5,678 bases of DNA, taken from contig JAAWLY010000141.1 of the NCBI GenBank assembly GCA_022798155.1, positions 1 through 5,678 on the forward strand, read 5' to 3'. Position 1 is the first letter of the stretch, and the number at the start of each line of letters is the position of its first letter. This document shows, in pieces, positions 1 to 5,678 of this stretch. The translations under genes and the position numbers were made by a program. The notes under the pieces were generated by a model, which was not told the DNA's origin, made no database searches, and was given only the letters and a program-made list of their open reading frames with translations. Source of the stretch: Lawsonibacter sp. (GTDB lineage: Bacteria; Bacillota; Clostridia; Oscillospirales; Oscillospiraceae).

Positions 1-396
1 GTGCCGGTCGTAGCCGGGGACGGGGCACAGGAATTTCACCTTCTCCTCCTGGGACCAGGGCTTCTCGCTGTGGAGCAGGCCGTTGGACCAGGCCTTGGCC
101 ACCAGGTCATACATCATATTCAGGCTGGAGCTGCCCCCCACAAAGCACTGCTCCGGAGTAACGTCCAGCACATCCGCCCAGTATCGCCGGGCGCAGGGCA
201 TACCGGCCAGCTCGCCGTAGTTCCGGGCATCTACCCCGTCCATCACGCAGTCGTCGAAGTCCAGGACGGTCAGCAGCCCCCGGGACAGCTCCAGCTGCTC
301 CAGGCTGGGCTTGCCCCGGGCCATGTTCAGCTTTAGGCCGCTGGCTTTCCACTGTTCAAATTCCTCTTTGACGCTTTCATATACATAGCTGCTCAT
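1..396 (-). CDS. Subfamily Ic aspartate aminotransferase, PLP-dependent (N-terminal part, cut by window edge)
   Basis: The frame reads without a stop from an ATG at 396 to the left edge, giving 132 residues; family members are about 420-430 residues, so roughly the first third is visible. Diagnostic stretches are LNMARGKPS (residues 23-31), DARNYGELAG (56-65), the glycine/serine segment VGGSSSLNMMYD (86-97), which in fold-type I enzymes helps hold the PLP phosphate, and KFLCPVPGYDRH (121-132), where Tyr129 is near the expected cofactor-stacking position. These match the divergent aspartate aminotransferase group typified by Corynebacterium AspT (Pfam Asp_aminotransf) rather than the classical AspC type. 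The expected reaction is cytosolic transamination between aspartate and 2-oxoglutarate; the catalytic lysine lies outside the window. The start is supported by GAGGAG about ten bases upstream and by the promoter at 490-518. Family confidence is high; exact substrate is inferred. Confidence 0.9.
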   Translation of the reverse strand, partial: MSSYVYESVKEEFEQWKASGLKLNMARGKPSLEQLELSRGLLTVLDFDDCVMDGVDARNYGELAGMPCARRYWADVLDVTPEQCFVGGSSSLNMMYDLVAKAWSNGLLHSEKPWSQEEKVKFLCPVPGYDRH

Positions 397-489
397 TTGA
401 TTTGATCTCCTCTCAACATATTCCAGTTTTACGGCCCAATCCTGCTTTCATCCCAGAGCCGCGGGATCTTGTTCCTCTGTTTCCTCTGC

Positions 490-518
490 ATTATACCATA
501 TCGGCCCAGTCATGGCAA
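490..518 (-). promoter_or_regulatory. Sigma-A promoter for the aminotransferase gene
   Basis: On the minus strand there is TTGCCA (518-513), a 17-base spacer and a perfect TATAAT (495-490), preceded by TG one base away (TGGTATAAT), an extended -10. Transcription would start near 483 and give a leader of about 85 bases. An A-rich stretch just upstream (544-524) is in the position of an UP element. Confidence 0.78.
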
Positions 519-523
519 GGTCA

Positions 524-544
524 TTTTGCAATTTTTCCGTCAAA
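524..544. repeat. 21-base direct repeat, copy A (promoter-proximal)
   Basis: The plus strand reads TTTTGCAATTTTTCC, then GTCAAA. It is identical to 661-681 except for one base (G here, T there). The copy ends about 5 bases upstream of the -35 element of the aminotransferase promoter, so on the transcribed strand its A-runs lie where an UP element or an upstream regulator site would be. It contains the self-complementary hexamer TTGCAA. Confidence 0.75.
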
Positions 545-660
545 AGTGCAGTGGTGAAAACTGTCTATTTTCCCCAAAGCAGCCCTTGGTTTTCCCCGCT
601 TTCCAGCTCGTTCTGGCATTCATCTATTTTTCTGTGAGTAATATGTCATCTGGTTGACGC

Positions 661-681
661 TTTTGCAATTTTTCCTTCAAA
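661..681. repeat. 21-base direct repeat, copy B (distal)
   Basis: The plus strand reads TTTTGCAATTTTTCC, then TTCAAA, one mismatch from the copy at 524-544. The two copies are in the same orientation and start 137 bases apart. This copy lies about 50 bases past the pepD stop codon and has only a weak possible promoter beside it (TTGCAA, 17-base spacer, CATATT), which I do not call. Confidence 0.72.
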
Positions 682-729
682 CCAAACGATCCGCGGCGTC
701 CAAGCTGAACGGAATCCCGTCTCTTGTCT

Positions 730-2178
730 TCACTTGCTGCGCTTCAACAGCTCACAGGTCATCTCATACACCAGCTTAGTGGAGGGGACGCTCAGCTGCT
801 CTTTCACCGAGTGGACATCATGCAGCTCTGGGCCGGCGGACACCGCGTCCAGTCCAGGGATCTTCTCGATGAATACGCCGCACTCCAGCCCGCCGTGGGT
901 GGCCTCAATCCGGCCCTCCCTGCCGCTTACCGCCTTCCAGGCGGCCAGGATATCGTCCCGCAGCACCGACTGCTTGGCATACTGCCAGCCGGGGTAGTTT
1001 CCCCGCTCTGACACAGTGCCCCGGGCGCTGGCCACGATGGCCCGCACCTTCTGGGCCACCATCTCCTTCTGGGAGGCGATGCAGGAGCGGATGGAGATGC
1101 TGAAATGCAGGCCGTCGGGCTCCAGGCCCATCACCCCCAGGTTCAGGGAGGTCTGCACCAGCCCGGGGAAGTCCACGTTCATGGCCTGCACCCCCTGGGG
1201 CAGCATCAGCAACGTGCGGAGCATCCGGAAGGTGACCTTAGGGGACAGAGCCTTGTCCAGTCCGACGGGCTGACAGGCGAGGGTTATGCCGTCGTCCACT
1301 CCGGCGTACTCGTTTTTTAGCACCTGGTCAAACTCCTGGATAAACGCCTCGAAGGCGGCGGCCTGGTCCGCCGGGACAGCCACTTTGGCCTGGTTGCCGG
1401 AGCAGATCACGTTGTCAAATCTGCCGCCGCGGATATCGGCCAGCCTAAGCCCCTCCACACGGCCCATGGCGGTGTAGAGCACCCGGCCCATCACCTGGTT
1501 GGCGGAGGCCCGGCCCTTGTGGATTTCCCCGCCGGAGTGGCCGCCCAACAGCCCGCCGACGGTAACCGAATAGCCGCTCTCCCCGTTCAGCGGCGTCTGG
1601 TCTCCCGCCAGGAAGCAGTCCAGCCGCATCCCACCAGCGCAGGAGACGGTAAAGACCCCCTCCTCCTCCGAGTCCAGGTTGACCAGCTTCTTCCCCTTCA
1701 GATCGGCGCAGTCCAAGGCAAAGGCTCCGTCCATGCCCACCTCCTCCTCAACGGTAAACACCGCCTCCAGCGCGGGGTGGGGCAGGGTATCGTCGGCGAG
1801 AATGGCCAGAATCATGGCCACCGCAATGCCGTTGTCGCCCCCCAGGGAGGTCCGGTCCGCCCAGACCCACTCCCCGTCGGTGACCAGGTCCAGGCCCTCC
1901 TTGGCCATGTCCTTGGGGTTGTCCTCCGTCTTGACGCACACCATGTCAATGTGCCCCTGGAGGATGACCGGGTCGGCCCCCTCATAGCCGGGGGTGGCCC
2001 CCTTCCAGATGACCACATTGTTGACCTCGTCCTGCCGGTATTTCAGCCCCAGCTCCCGGGCAAAGGACACGCACAGATCGCTGATCTGCTTGGTGTTGTG
2101 GCTGCCGTGGGGGACGGAGCACAACTTTTCAAAATACTCAAATACCTTCTTGGGCTCCAGCCCGGATAACACTGCCAT
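730..2178 (-). CDS. pepD: Aminoacyl-histidine dipeptidase PepD (Xaa-His dipeptidase, peptidase family M20C)
   Basis: This complete 482-residue protein is close to the 485 residues of E. coli PepD. It is a cytosolic di-zinc metallopeptidase that hydrolyses dipeptides such as beta-Ala-His (carnosine) and other Xaa-His substrates. Visible motifs are LQGHIDMV (73-80; ligand His76, with Asp78), SLGGDNGIA (111-119; bridging Asp115), TVEEEVGMDGAF (142-153; base and ligand Glu145/Glu146), NLDSEEEG (167-174; ligand Asp169) and GPELHDVHSVKE (449-460; His456 is the likely last ligand, with His453 close by). The GGHSGGEIHKGRASANQ segment (212-228) is the lid/dimerisation-domain motif. No key residue is missing. 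The ATG at 2178 has AGGAGG eight bases upstream and its own promoter at 2238-2266. No signal peptide is seen. It is on the same strand as the transporter operon but separated from it by a terminator. Confidence 0.96.
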   Translation of the reverse strand: MAVLSGLEPKKVFEYFEKLCSVPHGSHNTKQISDLCVSFARELGLKYRQDEVNNVVIWKGATPGYEGADPVILQGHIDMVCVKTEDNPKDMAKEGLDLVTDGEWVWADRTSLGGDNGIAVAMILAILADDTLPHPALEAVFTVEEEVGMDGAFALDCADLKGKKLVNLDSEEEGVFTVSCAGGMRLDCFLAGDQTPLNGESGYSVTVGGLLGGHSGGEIHKGRASANQVMGRVLYTAMGRVEGLRLADIRGGRFDNVICSGNQAKVAVPADQAAAFEAFIQEFDQVLKNEYAGVDDGITLACQPVGLDKALSPKVTFRMLRTLLMLPQGVQAMNVDFPGLVQTSLNLGVMGLEPDGLHFSISIRSCIASQKEMVAQKVRAIVASARGTVSERGNYPGWQYAKQSVLRDDILAAWKAVSGREGRIEATHGGLECGVFIEKIPGLDAVSAGPELHDVHSVKEQLSVPSTKLVYEMTCELLKRSK

Positions 2179-2237
2179 ATGATTTTCCTCCTAAATTCCA
2201 TGGTTTTTTTGCCGTTTCCTCATTTGGATTTGCTCTT

Positions 2238-2266
2238 AGTATACCACCGGGACGGTTAAAAGGCAA
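2238..2266 (-). promoter_or_regulatory. Sigma-A promoter for pepD
   Basis: On the minus strand there is TTGCCT (2266-2261), a 17-base spacer and TATACT (2243-2238), with an extended -10 TGG immediately before it. Transcription would start near 2231, giving a leader of about 50 bases to the ATG. The -35 element begins one base after the A/T-run of the upstream terminator hairpin. The layout (TTGCC, 17-base spacer, TGGTATA) is the same as in the aminotransferase promoter. Confidence 0.8.
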
Positions 2267-2267
2267 C

Positions 2268-2301
2268 AAAAACCGCCCCGCTGCAGCAGCGGAGCGGTTT
2301 T
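2268..2301 (-). terminator. Rho-independent terminator of the ABC transporter operon
   Basis: AAAACCGC (2269-2276) pairs with GCGGTTTT (2294-2301). After one C/A mismatch, CCGCTG (2278-2283) pairs with CAGCGG (2287-2292) around a 3-base CAG loop. This is 14 base pairs in all, GC-rich in the middle, with a run of five T on the minus strand. It starts 7 bases after the last gene's stop codon. The outer A/T arms are symmetric, so it could also act on plus-strand transcripts. Confidence 0.92.
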
Positions 2302-2308
2302 GTGGCTG

Positions 2309-2812
2309 TTAGATATCTCCTATACCCAGGTCGTCCTCCAGACCCAGGCCATCGCCCAGACCGAACTCGTCGCCGGTACCGGGTTCCTCCTCTTCAGGCT
2401 CCTCCGTTACAAGGGGCACGAACTCAGAGAACCACGCCTCCTCGGGCAGGCCGGCCAGATAGGCGGGCAGATTGATTACGATACCGTCCACACTGTAGGG
2501 CAGCTTGATGCTGACCTCCTGCGTCCAAGGCTCATCGCCCTTGTTCTCGGTGACCTCCAGGGTCATTTTAAAGTTCTGGCCGATCCAGATGGACATACCC
2601 CGGTCCCGCTTGCCCAGCTTGGCCACTTCCTCGCCCTTGACGGTGACCACGACCCGCTCATAGGCCTTGTAGTCCTGGCCCTGGTAACCCTCCAGGGTCT
2701 TGTTGTCAAAATAGACGGTGTGGCCCCGGCCGATAACCATCATGCAGCCGGCAACCGCAGCCAGAATCAGCACAGTCAGAAGGATGAACAGGATCCTGCG
2801 TTTTGATTTCAT
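2309..2812 (-). CDS. Small membrane-anchored protein with acidic Gly-rich tail, last gene of ABC importer operon
   Basis: This 167-residue protein has no function I can assign. Its N-terminus is basic (KSKRR, 2-6) followed by a hydrophobic segment (7-28). VAGC (20-23) within it fits a lipobox with Cys23 as the lipidated residue, but a simple membrane anchor is equally possible. Residues 30-135 are probably an extracytoplasmic, beta-rich domain (for example YERVVVTVKG, then KMTLEVTE). The tail from about 137 has 13 Asp/Glu in 31 residues with LG-containing repeats (FGLGDGLGLEDDLGIGD), and there is no Lys, Arg or His after Lys103. The start overlaps the preceding permease stop by four bases (ATGA), with AGGAGG inside the permease end, so it is translationally coupled to the transporter. 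From memory it may belong to the DUF6672-type proteins found beside such permeases in Clostridia; that assignment is unverified. An accessory role in the importer is inferred from position only. Confidence 0.85.
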   Translation of the reverse strand: MKSKRRILFILLTVLILAAVAGCMMVIGRGHTVYFDNKTLEGYQGQDYKAYERVVVTVKGEEVAKLGKRDRGMSIWIGQNFKMTLEVTENKGDEPWTQEVSIKLPYSVDGIVINLPAYLAGLPEEAWFSEFVPLVTEEPEEEEPGTGDEFGLGDGLGLEDDLGIGDI

Positions 2813-3939
2813 GCCGCTCCCTCCTCCTTCTGCGCCTGAGCCAGCTCCCGGCCGGCCTTGCTCTTGTTCATCCGCTTTTTGGCCTCATACATAATCAGGG
2901 CGATGGTGATGATGCCGTAGGACATGAACACCCGGAAGTATTCGCCCACCATGGAGTCGCCGGTGATAAAGCCGCCGGCGTTGGGGGCCACGATGAACAT
3001 CAGGTGGAACAGAATTACCCCCAGAAAGGCGTTTCCGATGGAGGCCTTCTCCACCGAGGCGCCGCCGATAAGCAGAGCCGCGATGCAGAACATGCCAATC
3101 TGAGCGTGTCCGGTGTAGGTGGGCAGGTTGCCCATGTTTTGCAGGTAGATGACCATGCCGATGCCGGCAAAGACAGTGGACATCATAATGGAGATCAGGC
3201 GGGTGCGGTCCACCTTGATACCGGCGGCTCGGGCCACCTCCATGTCCTGGCCCACGGCCCGCATGTCCTGGCCCAGCTTGGTGCGCCGGAACCAGACGAT
3301 GAACAGGCAGAATACCCCCACCAGGAGGAAGGTGAGTATCGGAATCTTCACGCCCTTGATCCGGATGGCCAGCAGGTCGTCCAGGCACTGGCGCATATTC
3401 AGCAGGCTCACCGTGTTCCGGATGCCGTAGCCCCGGGGGAGCATAATGCTGGCGTGGGCAATGGGGATGATGGAGCCCATAATATACAGCACGATCATCT
3501 GGTAGATGCCGTTGCCCATGAAGAAGTTCAGGATATAGCCGGTAATCATCTCCCGGCCCTTGGCCATGTTCAGGATGGTGCCGCACACCAGGCCCAGAAT
3601 CGCGGAGAAGGGGATGGACAAAATCATGGCCAGCACCACGCCGGGGATGCCCCAGATCTGCCAGTCCGCCACCAGAATAATAGCCAGCTCCGCGCCCATG
3701 GCCCCCAGGGTCATGGCGAAGTTCATGCCCATGCCCGCCATAATGGGGAAGAGCAGGCAGAGCACCAGGAACAGATTGCGGCCCATGCGGGTGATAATCT
3801 CGTTCATCAGATAGCTGGGGGTAAAGCCGGCCATGGGAATAAAGATGGCGCAGATGATGATGAACATGATGGGCACGGCGTTGTTGCGCGCCAGCTCCAC
3901 AGCGTGCTTGTTCAGAGGGATATTATTTTTTTTACTCAT
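2809..3939 (-). CDS. ABC transporter permease, BPD_transp_2 family (second permease of the operon)
   Basis: This 376-residue polytopic membrane protein has about nine or ten hydrophobic segments, including approximately 22-38, 54-91, 97-118, 131-164, 199-217, 245-266, 280-294, 300-320 and 333-351. The cytoplasmic loop RTKLGQDMRAVGQDMEVARAAGIKVDRTR (about 219-247) carries the Arg-Ala-Val-Gly ... Ala-Arg-Ala-Ala-Gly-Ile signature that contacts the ATPase in RbsC/BMP-type permeases, and IAALLIGGASVEKASIGNAFLG (about 286-307) is the other conserved stretch. It would form half of the membrane pore of the importer with the product of 3936-5132. Family length is usually 300-400 residues, so it is full length. 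The C-terminal end (about 352-376) is charged and cytoplasmic. Start and stop both overlap neighbours by ATGA, and AGGAGG precedes the ATG. Substrate cannot be told: the family takes up sugars, autoinducer-2 and nucleosides. Confidence 0.93.
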   Translation of the reverse strand: MSKKNNIPLNKHAVELARNNAVPIMFIIICAIFIPMAGFTPSYLMNEIITRMGRNLFLVLCLLFPIMAGMGMNFAMTLGAMGAELAIILVADWQIWGIPGVVLAMILSIPFSAILGLVCGTILNMAKGREMITGYILNFFMGNGIYQMIVLYIMGSIIPIAHASIMLPRGYGIRNTVSLLNMRQCLDDLLAIRIKGVKIPILTFLLVGVFCLFIVWFRRTKLGQDMRAVGQDMEVARAAGIKVDRTRLISIMMSTVFAGIGMVIYLQNMGNLPTYTGHAQIGMFCIAALLIGGASVEKASIGNAFLGVILFHLMFIVAPNAGGFITGDSMVGEYFRVFMSYGIITIALIMYEAKKRMNKSKAGRELAQAQKEEGAA

Positions 3940-5132
3940 TTCGTTCCCTCCTGCTTTCTGGTCAGGGCGTAAAGGATCATACCGTTGGAGACGATATTCC
4001 GGATGACCTCGCTCATATCCATGTGGACCATGGCGTTCATAACCGTGGGGGTCAGGGTTACCATGCCCTGGAACAGGATGGTGCCGATGATCACGTTGCC
4101 GATGGTGGCCTTGTTCACCAGCGCACCGCCGATGAGGATGGCGGACACGGTGGGCAGGGTCAGGTTGTTGGGGGCGTTATACAGTTGAAGGAAACCGAAG
4201 CCCTGCTGATAGATCAGGATGCCGATGGCGCCCAACCAGGTGGACATGACCACGGACAGGGTCCGGATTTGGTCCACGTTGATACCCGCCGCCCGGGCAA
4301 AGTTGGGGTTGGAGCCCACCGCCGTCATGGCGGTGCCCGTCTTGGTGTGGAGGAAGGCCCACATCAGGAAGGCCAGCAGGGCGAAGACCAGTAGAGAGCC
4401 GGTGGGGATCTTGATATATTCCAGCCAGCCCAGGCTGATTCCCTGGCTTTTTGCGATTGCCTCAAAGTCGAGCTTTAAAAAGTTGGCCAGCACCTGGTTA
4501 TAGAAGCCATCTAGGGAGATGGTGGGCCGCAGGCCGTTGGCCGACAGACCGTACACCATGGTGGGGCTGTTGTAGGGCAGCAGCAGCCACATCATGCACA
4601 TAAAGGAGATGATGGACAGGCCCACATAGGTGGCGATCATCATCTCGCCGCCCTTGATTTTGTTCAGCAGCCAGCCGTAGCCCAGGCCGAACACCACCGC
4701 GAAGGGGGTGGCGATGAGCATGGCCATCAAAAAGCTCACCAGACCCCCAAAGCGCTCAAAGCCCAGCTGGATGGACAGGGTGCCCCCCAGCAGGCCGGCA
4801 ATGACCCCCAGAGGCAGGCCGAAGTTCAGTCCGCAGCCCGAGTGGATCATAGGCACCATGGCCAGCACCAGCACCGCGTTCCAGCTGAAGCGGTTGATGA
4901 CGTTTGTGATCTGCATGGGGAGGTTGACGCCCACAAAGGGGGTCATGATAAACAGCAGCAGCAGAAAGCCGGTGATAATCATCCGGGGCACGCCGTAGTC
5001 CGCCACCATTGCCTGCAGGGGGGTCATCTGCGCCTTTTCCAGCTCTGTAGCTTGGTGCGCAGACAGAACATTTTTCATTTCATCGTTGAATTTGGATGGA
5101 CTGTTCAAATTATGGTCTTTTTTCTCACTCAT
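3936..5132 (-). CDS. ABC transporter permease, BPD_transp_2 family (first permease of the operon)
   Basis: This complete 398-residue membrane protein has about nine or ten hydrophobic segments (approximately 52-70, 83-100, 102-122, 129-156, 164-188, 244-262, 292-312, 326-366 and 376-391). The ATPase-coupling loop is HTKTGTAMTAVGSNPNFARAAGINVDQIR (about 262-290), and AILIGGALVNKATIGNVIIG (331-350) is the second family signature. Both align in type and spacing with those of the neighbouring permease, but the rest differs clearly, so the pore is probably a heterodimer. Unlike its partner it has a polar N-terminal extension of about 45 residues, rich in Lys, Glu, Asn and Gln, before the first membrane segment. 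The start is fixed by an ideal AAGGAGGT (5148-5141) that overlaps the TAA of the ATPase gene; the gap between the genes is only 14 bases. Confidence 0.93.
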   Translation of the reverse strand: MSEKKDHNLNSPSKFNDEMKNVLSAHQATELEKAQMTPLQAMVADYGVPRMIITGFLLLLFIMTPFVGVNLPMQITNVINRFSWNAVLVLAMVPMIHSGCGLNFGLPLGVIAGLLGGTLSIQLGFERFGGLVSFLMAMLIATPFAVVFGLGYGWLLNKIKGGEMMIATYVGLSIISFMCMMWLLLPYNSPTMVYGLSANGLRPTISLDGFYNQVLANFLKLDFEAIAKSQGISLGWLEYIKIPTGSLLVFALLAFLMWAFLHTKTGTAMTAVGSNPNFARAAGINVDQIRTLSVVMSTWLGAIGILIYQQGFGFLQLYNAPNNLTLPTVSAILIGGALVNKATIGNVIIGTILFQGMVTLTPTVMNAMVHMDMSEVIRNIVSNGMILYALTRKQEGTK

Positions 5133-5146
5133 TACGCCCCACCTCC

Positions 5147-5678
5147 TTATATAACCTGGCTGACCATCAGCAGGCCGAACTCCTCCGAGGAGGCGGACGC
5201 GGGCAGGATGCCCGCCACCCGGCCGCCGGAGACGATGGCAATGCGGTCACAGGTCTGCCGCAGCTCCTCCAGCTCAGAGGAGATCATCACCACTGTGACA
5301 CCGCTGTCCCGGTTGAACTGCCGCAGCGACTCCAGCACCAGGGCCTTGGCGCCCACGTCGATGCCCCGGGTGGGCTCCGACACAAAGAGGAACTTGGGCT
5401 CCAGGGCAAAGGCCTTGGCCAGACATACCTTTTGCTGGTTGCCGCCCGACAGCTCCTTGGCCTTCTGCTTAGAGCTGGTGCACCTGATTTGCAGCTCGTC
5501 GATATATTTCTGGGTCACCTCGCGGATTCCCTTCTCGTCCCGCCACTTAATCAGACCGCCCAACAGCTTTTTCAAAAATTTCTCGTGGATCTGCATGGCG
5601 GGGAAGGCCACGTTCCACTCCAGGCTCTCGTCCAGCAGCAGGCCCACCTCCCGCCGGTCCTCCGACACAAAGGCCAGT
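5147..5678 (-). CDS. Sugar-type ABC importer ATPase, C-terminal cassette (5' part beyond window edge)
   Basis: The open frame continues past the right edge, so the GTG at 5668 is not the start; 176 residues are visible of a protein that is usually about 500 residues with two ATPase cassettes. Seen in order are AFVSEDRR (2-9), typical of the second cassette of RbsA/MglA-type ATPases, the ABC signature LSGGNQQKV (76-84), a Walker B region FLFVSEPTRGID (96-107) and SSELEELRQTCDRIAIVSGGRV (133-154). Two points are unusual against canonical ATPases. The Walker B aspartate is Ser (FVSEP instead of LLDEP) while the following Glu is kept, and the switch histidine is replaced by Ser/Glu, the latter being common in this family's second cassette. 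The protein would energise uptake by the two downstream permeases from the cytoplasmic face. The N-terminal cassette and both Walker A motifs are outside the window. Confidence 0.93.
   Translation of the reverse strand, partial: LAFVSEDRREVGLLLDESLEWNVAFPAMQIHEKFLKKLLGGLIKWRDEKGIREVTQKYIDELQIRCTSSKQKAKELSGGNQQKVCLAKAFALEPKFLFVSEPTRGIDVGAKALVLESLRQFNRDSGVTVVMISSELEELRQTCDRIAIVSGGRVAGILPASASSEEFGLLMVSQVI

Larger units (their letters stand above)
397..729. other. Gene-free spacer between pepD and the aminotransferase gene
   Basis: This stretch of about 330 bases is visibly more AT-rich than its flanks and has no credible gene. A 62-codon plus-strand frame at 469-657 has no ribosome binding site or recognisable product. 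Reading on the minus strand, the spacer holds the end of the pepD transcript, two near-identical 21-base direct repeats, a sigma-A promoter and an untranslated leader of roughly 85 bases. I looked for a pepD terminator just after the stop codon and found only a 4-bp stem (ACGG/CCGT, about 708-719) with no T-run, so read-through from pepD into the aminotransferase is possible. Confidence 0.7.

Noticed and set aside
450..467. A possible hairpin in the aminotransferase leader (ATCCC/GGGAT)
   Set aside because: It has only five base pairs with an eight-base loop and no T-run or alternative pairing partner, so a riboswitch or attenuator is not supported.
469..657. A 62-codon plus-strand frame in the intergenic spacer
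   Set aside because: It has no ribosome binding site or recognisable product, and it overlaps the minus-strand promoter and one repeat copy.
1519..2169. A 216-codon plus-strand open frame opposite pepD
   Set aside because: pepD is complete with all catalytic motifs on the other strand. The antisense frame has no domain, no promoter and no convincing ribosome binding site.
2885..3586. A 233-codon minus-strand frame inside the permease gene, rich in His, Arg, Gly and Pro
   Set aside because: It is an out-of-frame reading of the permease, with low-complexity composition typical of a frame shifted within GC-rich coding DNA.
2803..3972. A 389-codon plus-strand open frame opposite the second permease, rich in His, Gly, Ala, Gln and Asp
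   Set aside because: It is an antisense shadow of the permease gene: it covers the permease almost exactly, its composition is what reverse-complemented GC-rich membrane-protein codons give, it has no recognisable domain, and the opposite frame is a clear family member with its own ribosome binding site.
1..5678. CRISPR arrays, insertion sequences, tRNA/rRNA genes, toxin-antitoxin or defence genes
   Set aside because: I looked for these and found none. No regularly spaced repeats, transposase motifs, terminal inverted repeats or structured RNA genes could be seen, and the coding content is a standard transporter and metabolic enzymes.

Overview
The window looks like ordinary chromosomal sequence from a GC-rich Bacillota, most plausibly a gut Oscillospiraceae relative (Flavonifractor, Lawsonibacter or Intestinimonas type). 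The reasons are near-consensus AGGAGG ribosome binding sites before every visible start, sigma-A type promoters with TGGTATAAT-like -10 elements, GC-rich third codon positions and the gene families present. The genus is inferred from these traits only. Every credible gene lies on the minus strand, so transcription runs from the high coordinates to the low ones.

Region 5678-2309 is the end of an ABC importer operon of the ribose/monosaccharide/BMP-nucleoside type. In order of transcription it holds the second half of a tandem-cassette ATPase (cut by the window edge), two different integral-membrane permeases of the BPD_transp_2 family, and a small membrane-anchored protein with a highly acidic, glycine-rich tail. 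The first junction is a 14-base gap and the next two are ATGA stop/start overlaps, so this is one translationally coupled unit. It ends at a strong intrinsic terminator at 2268-2301. The solute-binding protein, the first ATPase cassette and the promoter must lie beyond the right edge. The substrate cannot be read from the sequence.

Region 2267-730 is a monocistronic-looking unit: a clear extended -10 promoter directly after the operon terminator, then pepD, a complete M20C aminoacyl-histidine (Xaa-His) dipeptidase with all expected metal and catalytic residues.

Region 729-397 is a gene-free spacer. It carries a good sigma-A promoter for the next gene and two near-identical 21-base direct repeats, one placed just upstream of the -35 element. 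No convincing terminator for pepD was found there. Region 396-1 is the N-terminal 132 codons of a PLP-dependent subfamily Ic aspartate aminotransferase, running off the left edge.

Together the genes suggest nutrient uptake and amino-acid/peptide catabolism, but the importer and the two enzymes are separate transcription units and need not share a pathway. I found no sign of a defence system, mobile element, CRISPR array or RNA gene. The points most worth checking are the small acidic protein closing the transporter operon, the Asp-to-Ser change in Walker B of the second ATPase cassette, and the paired repeats upstream of the aminotransferase.
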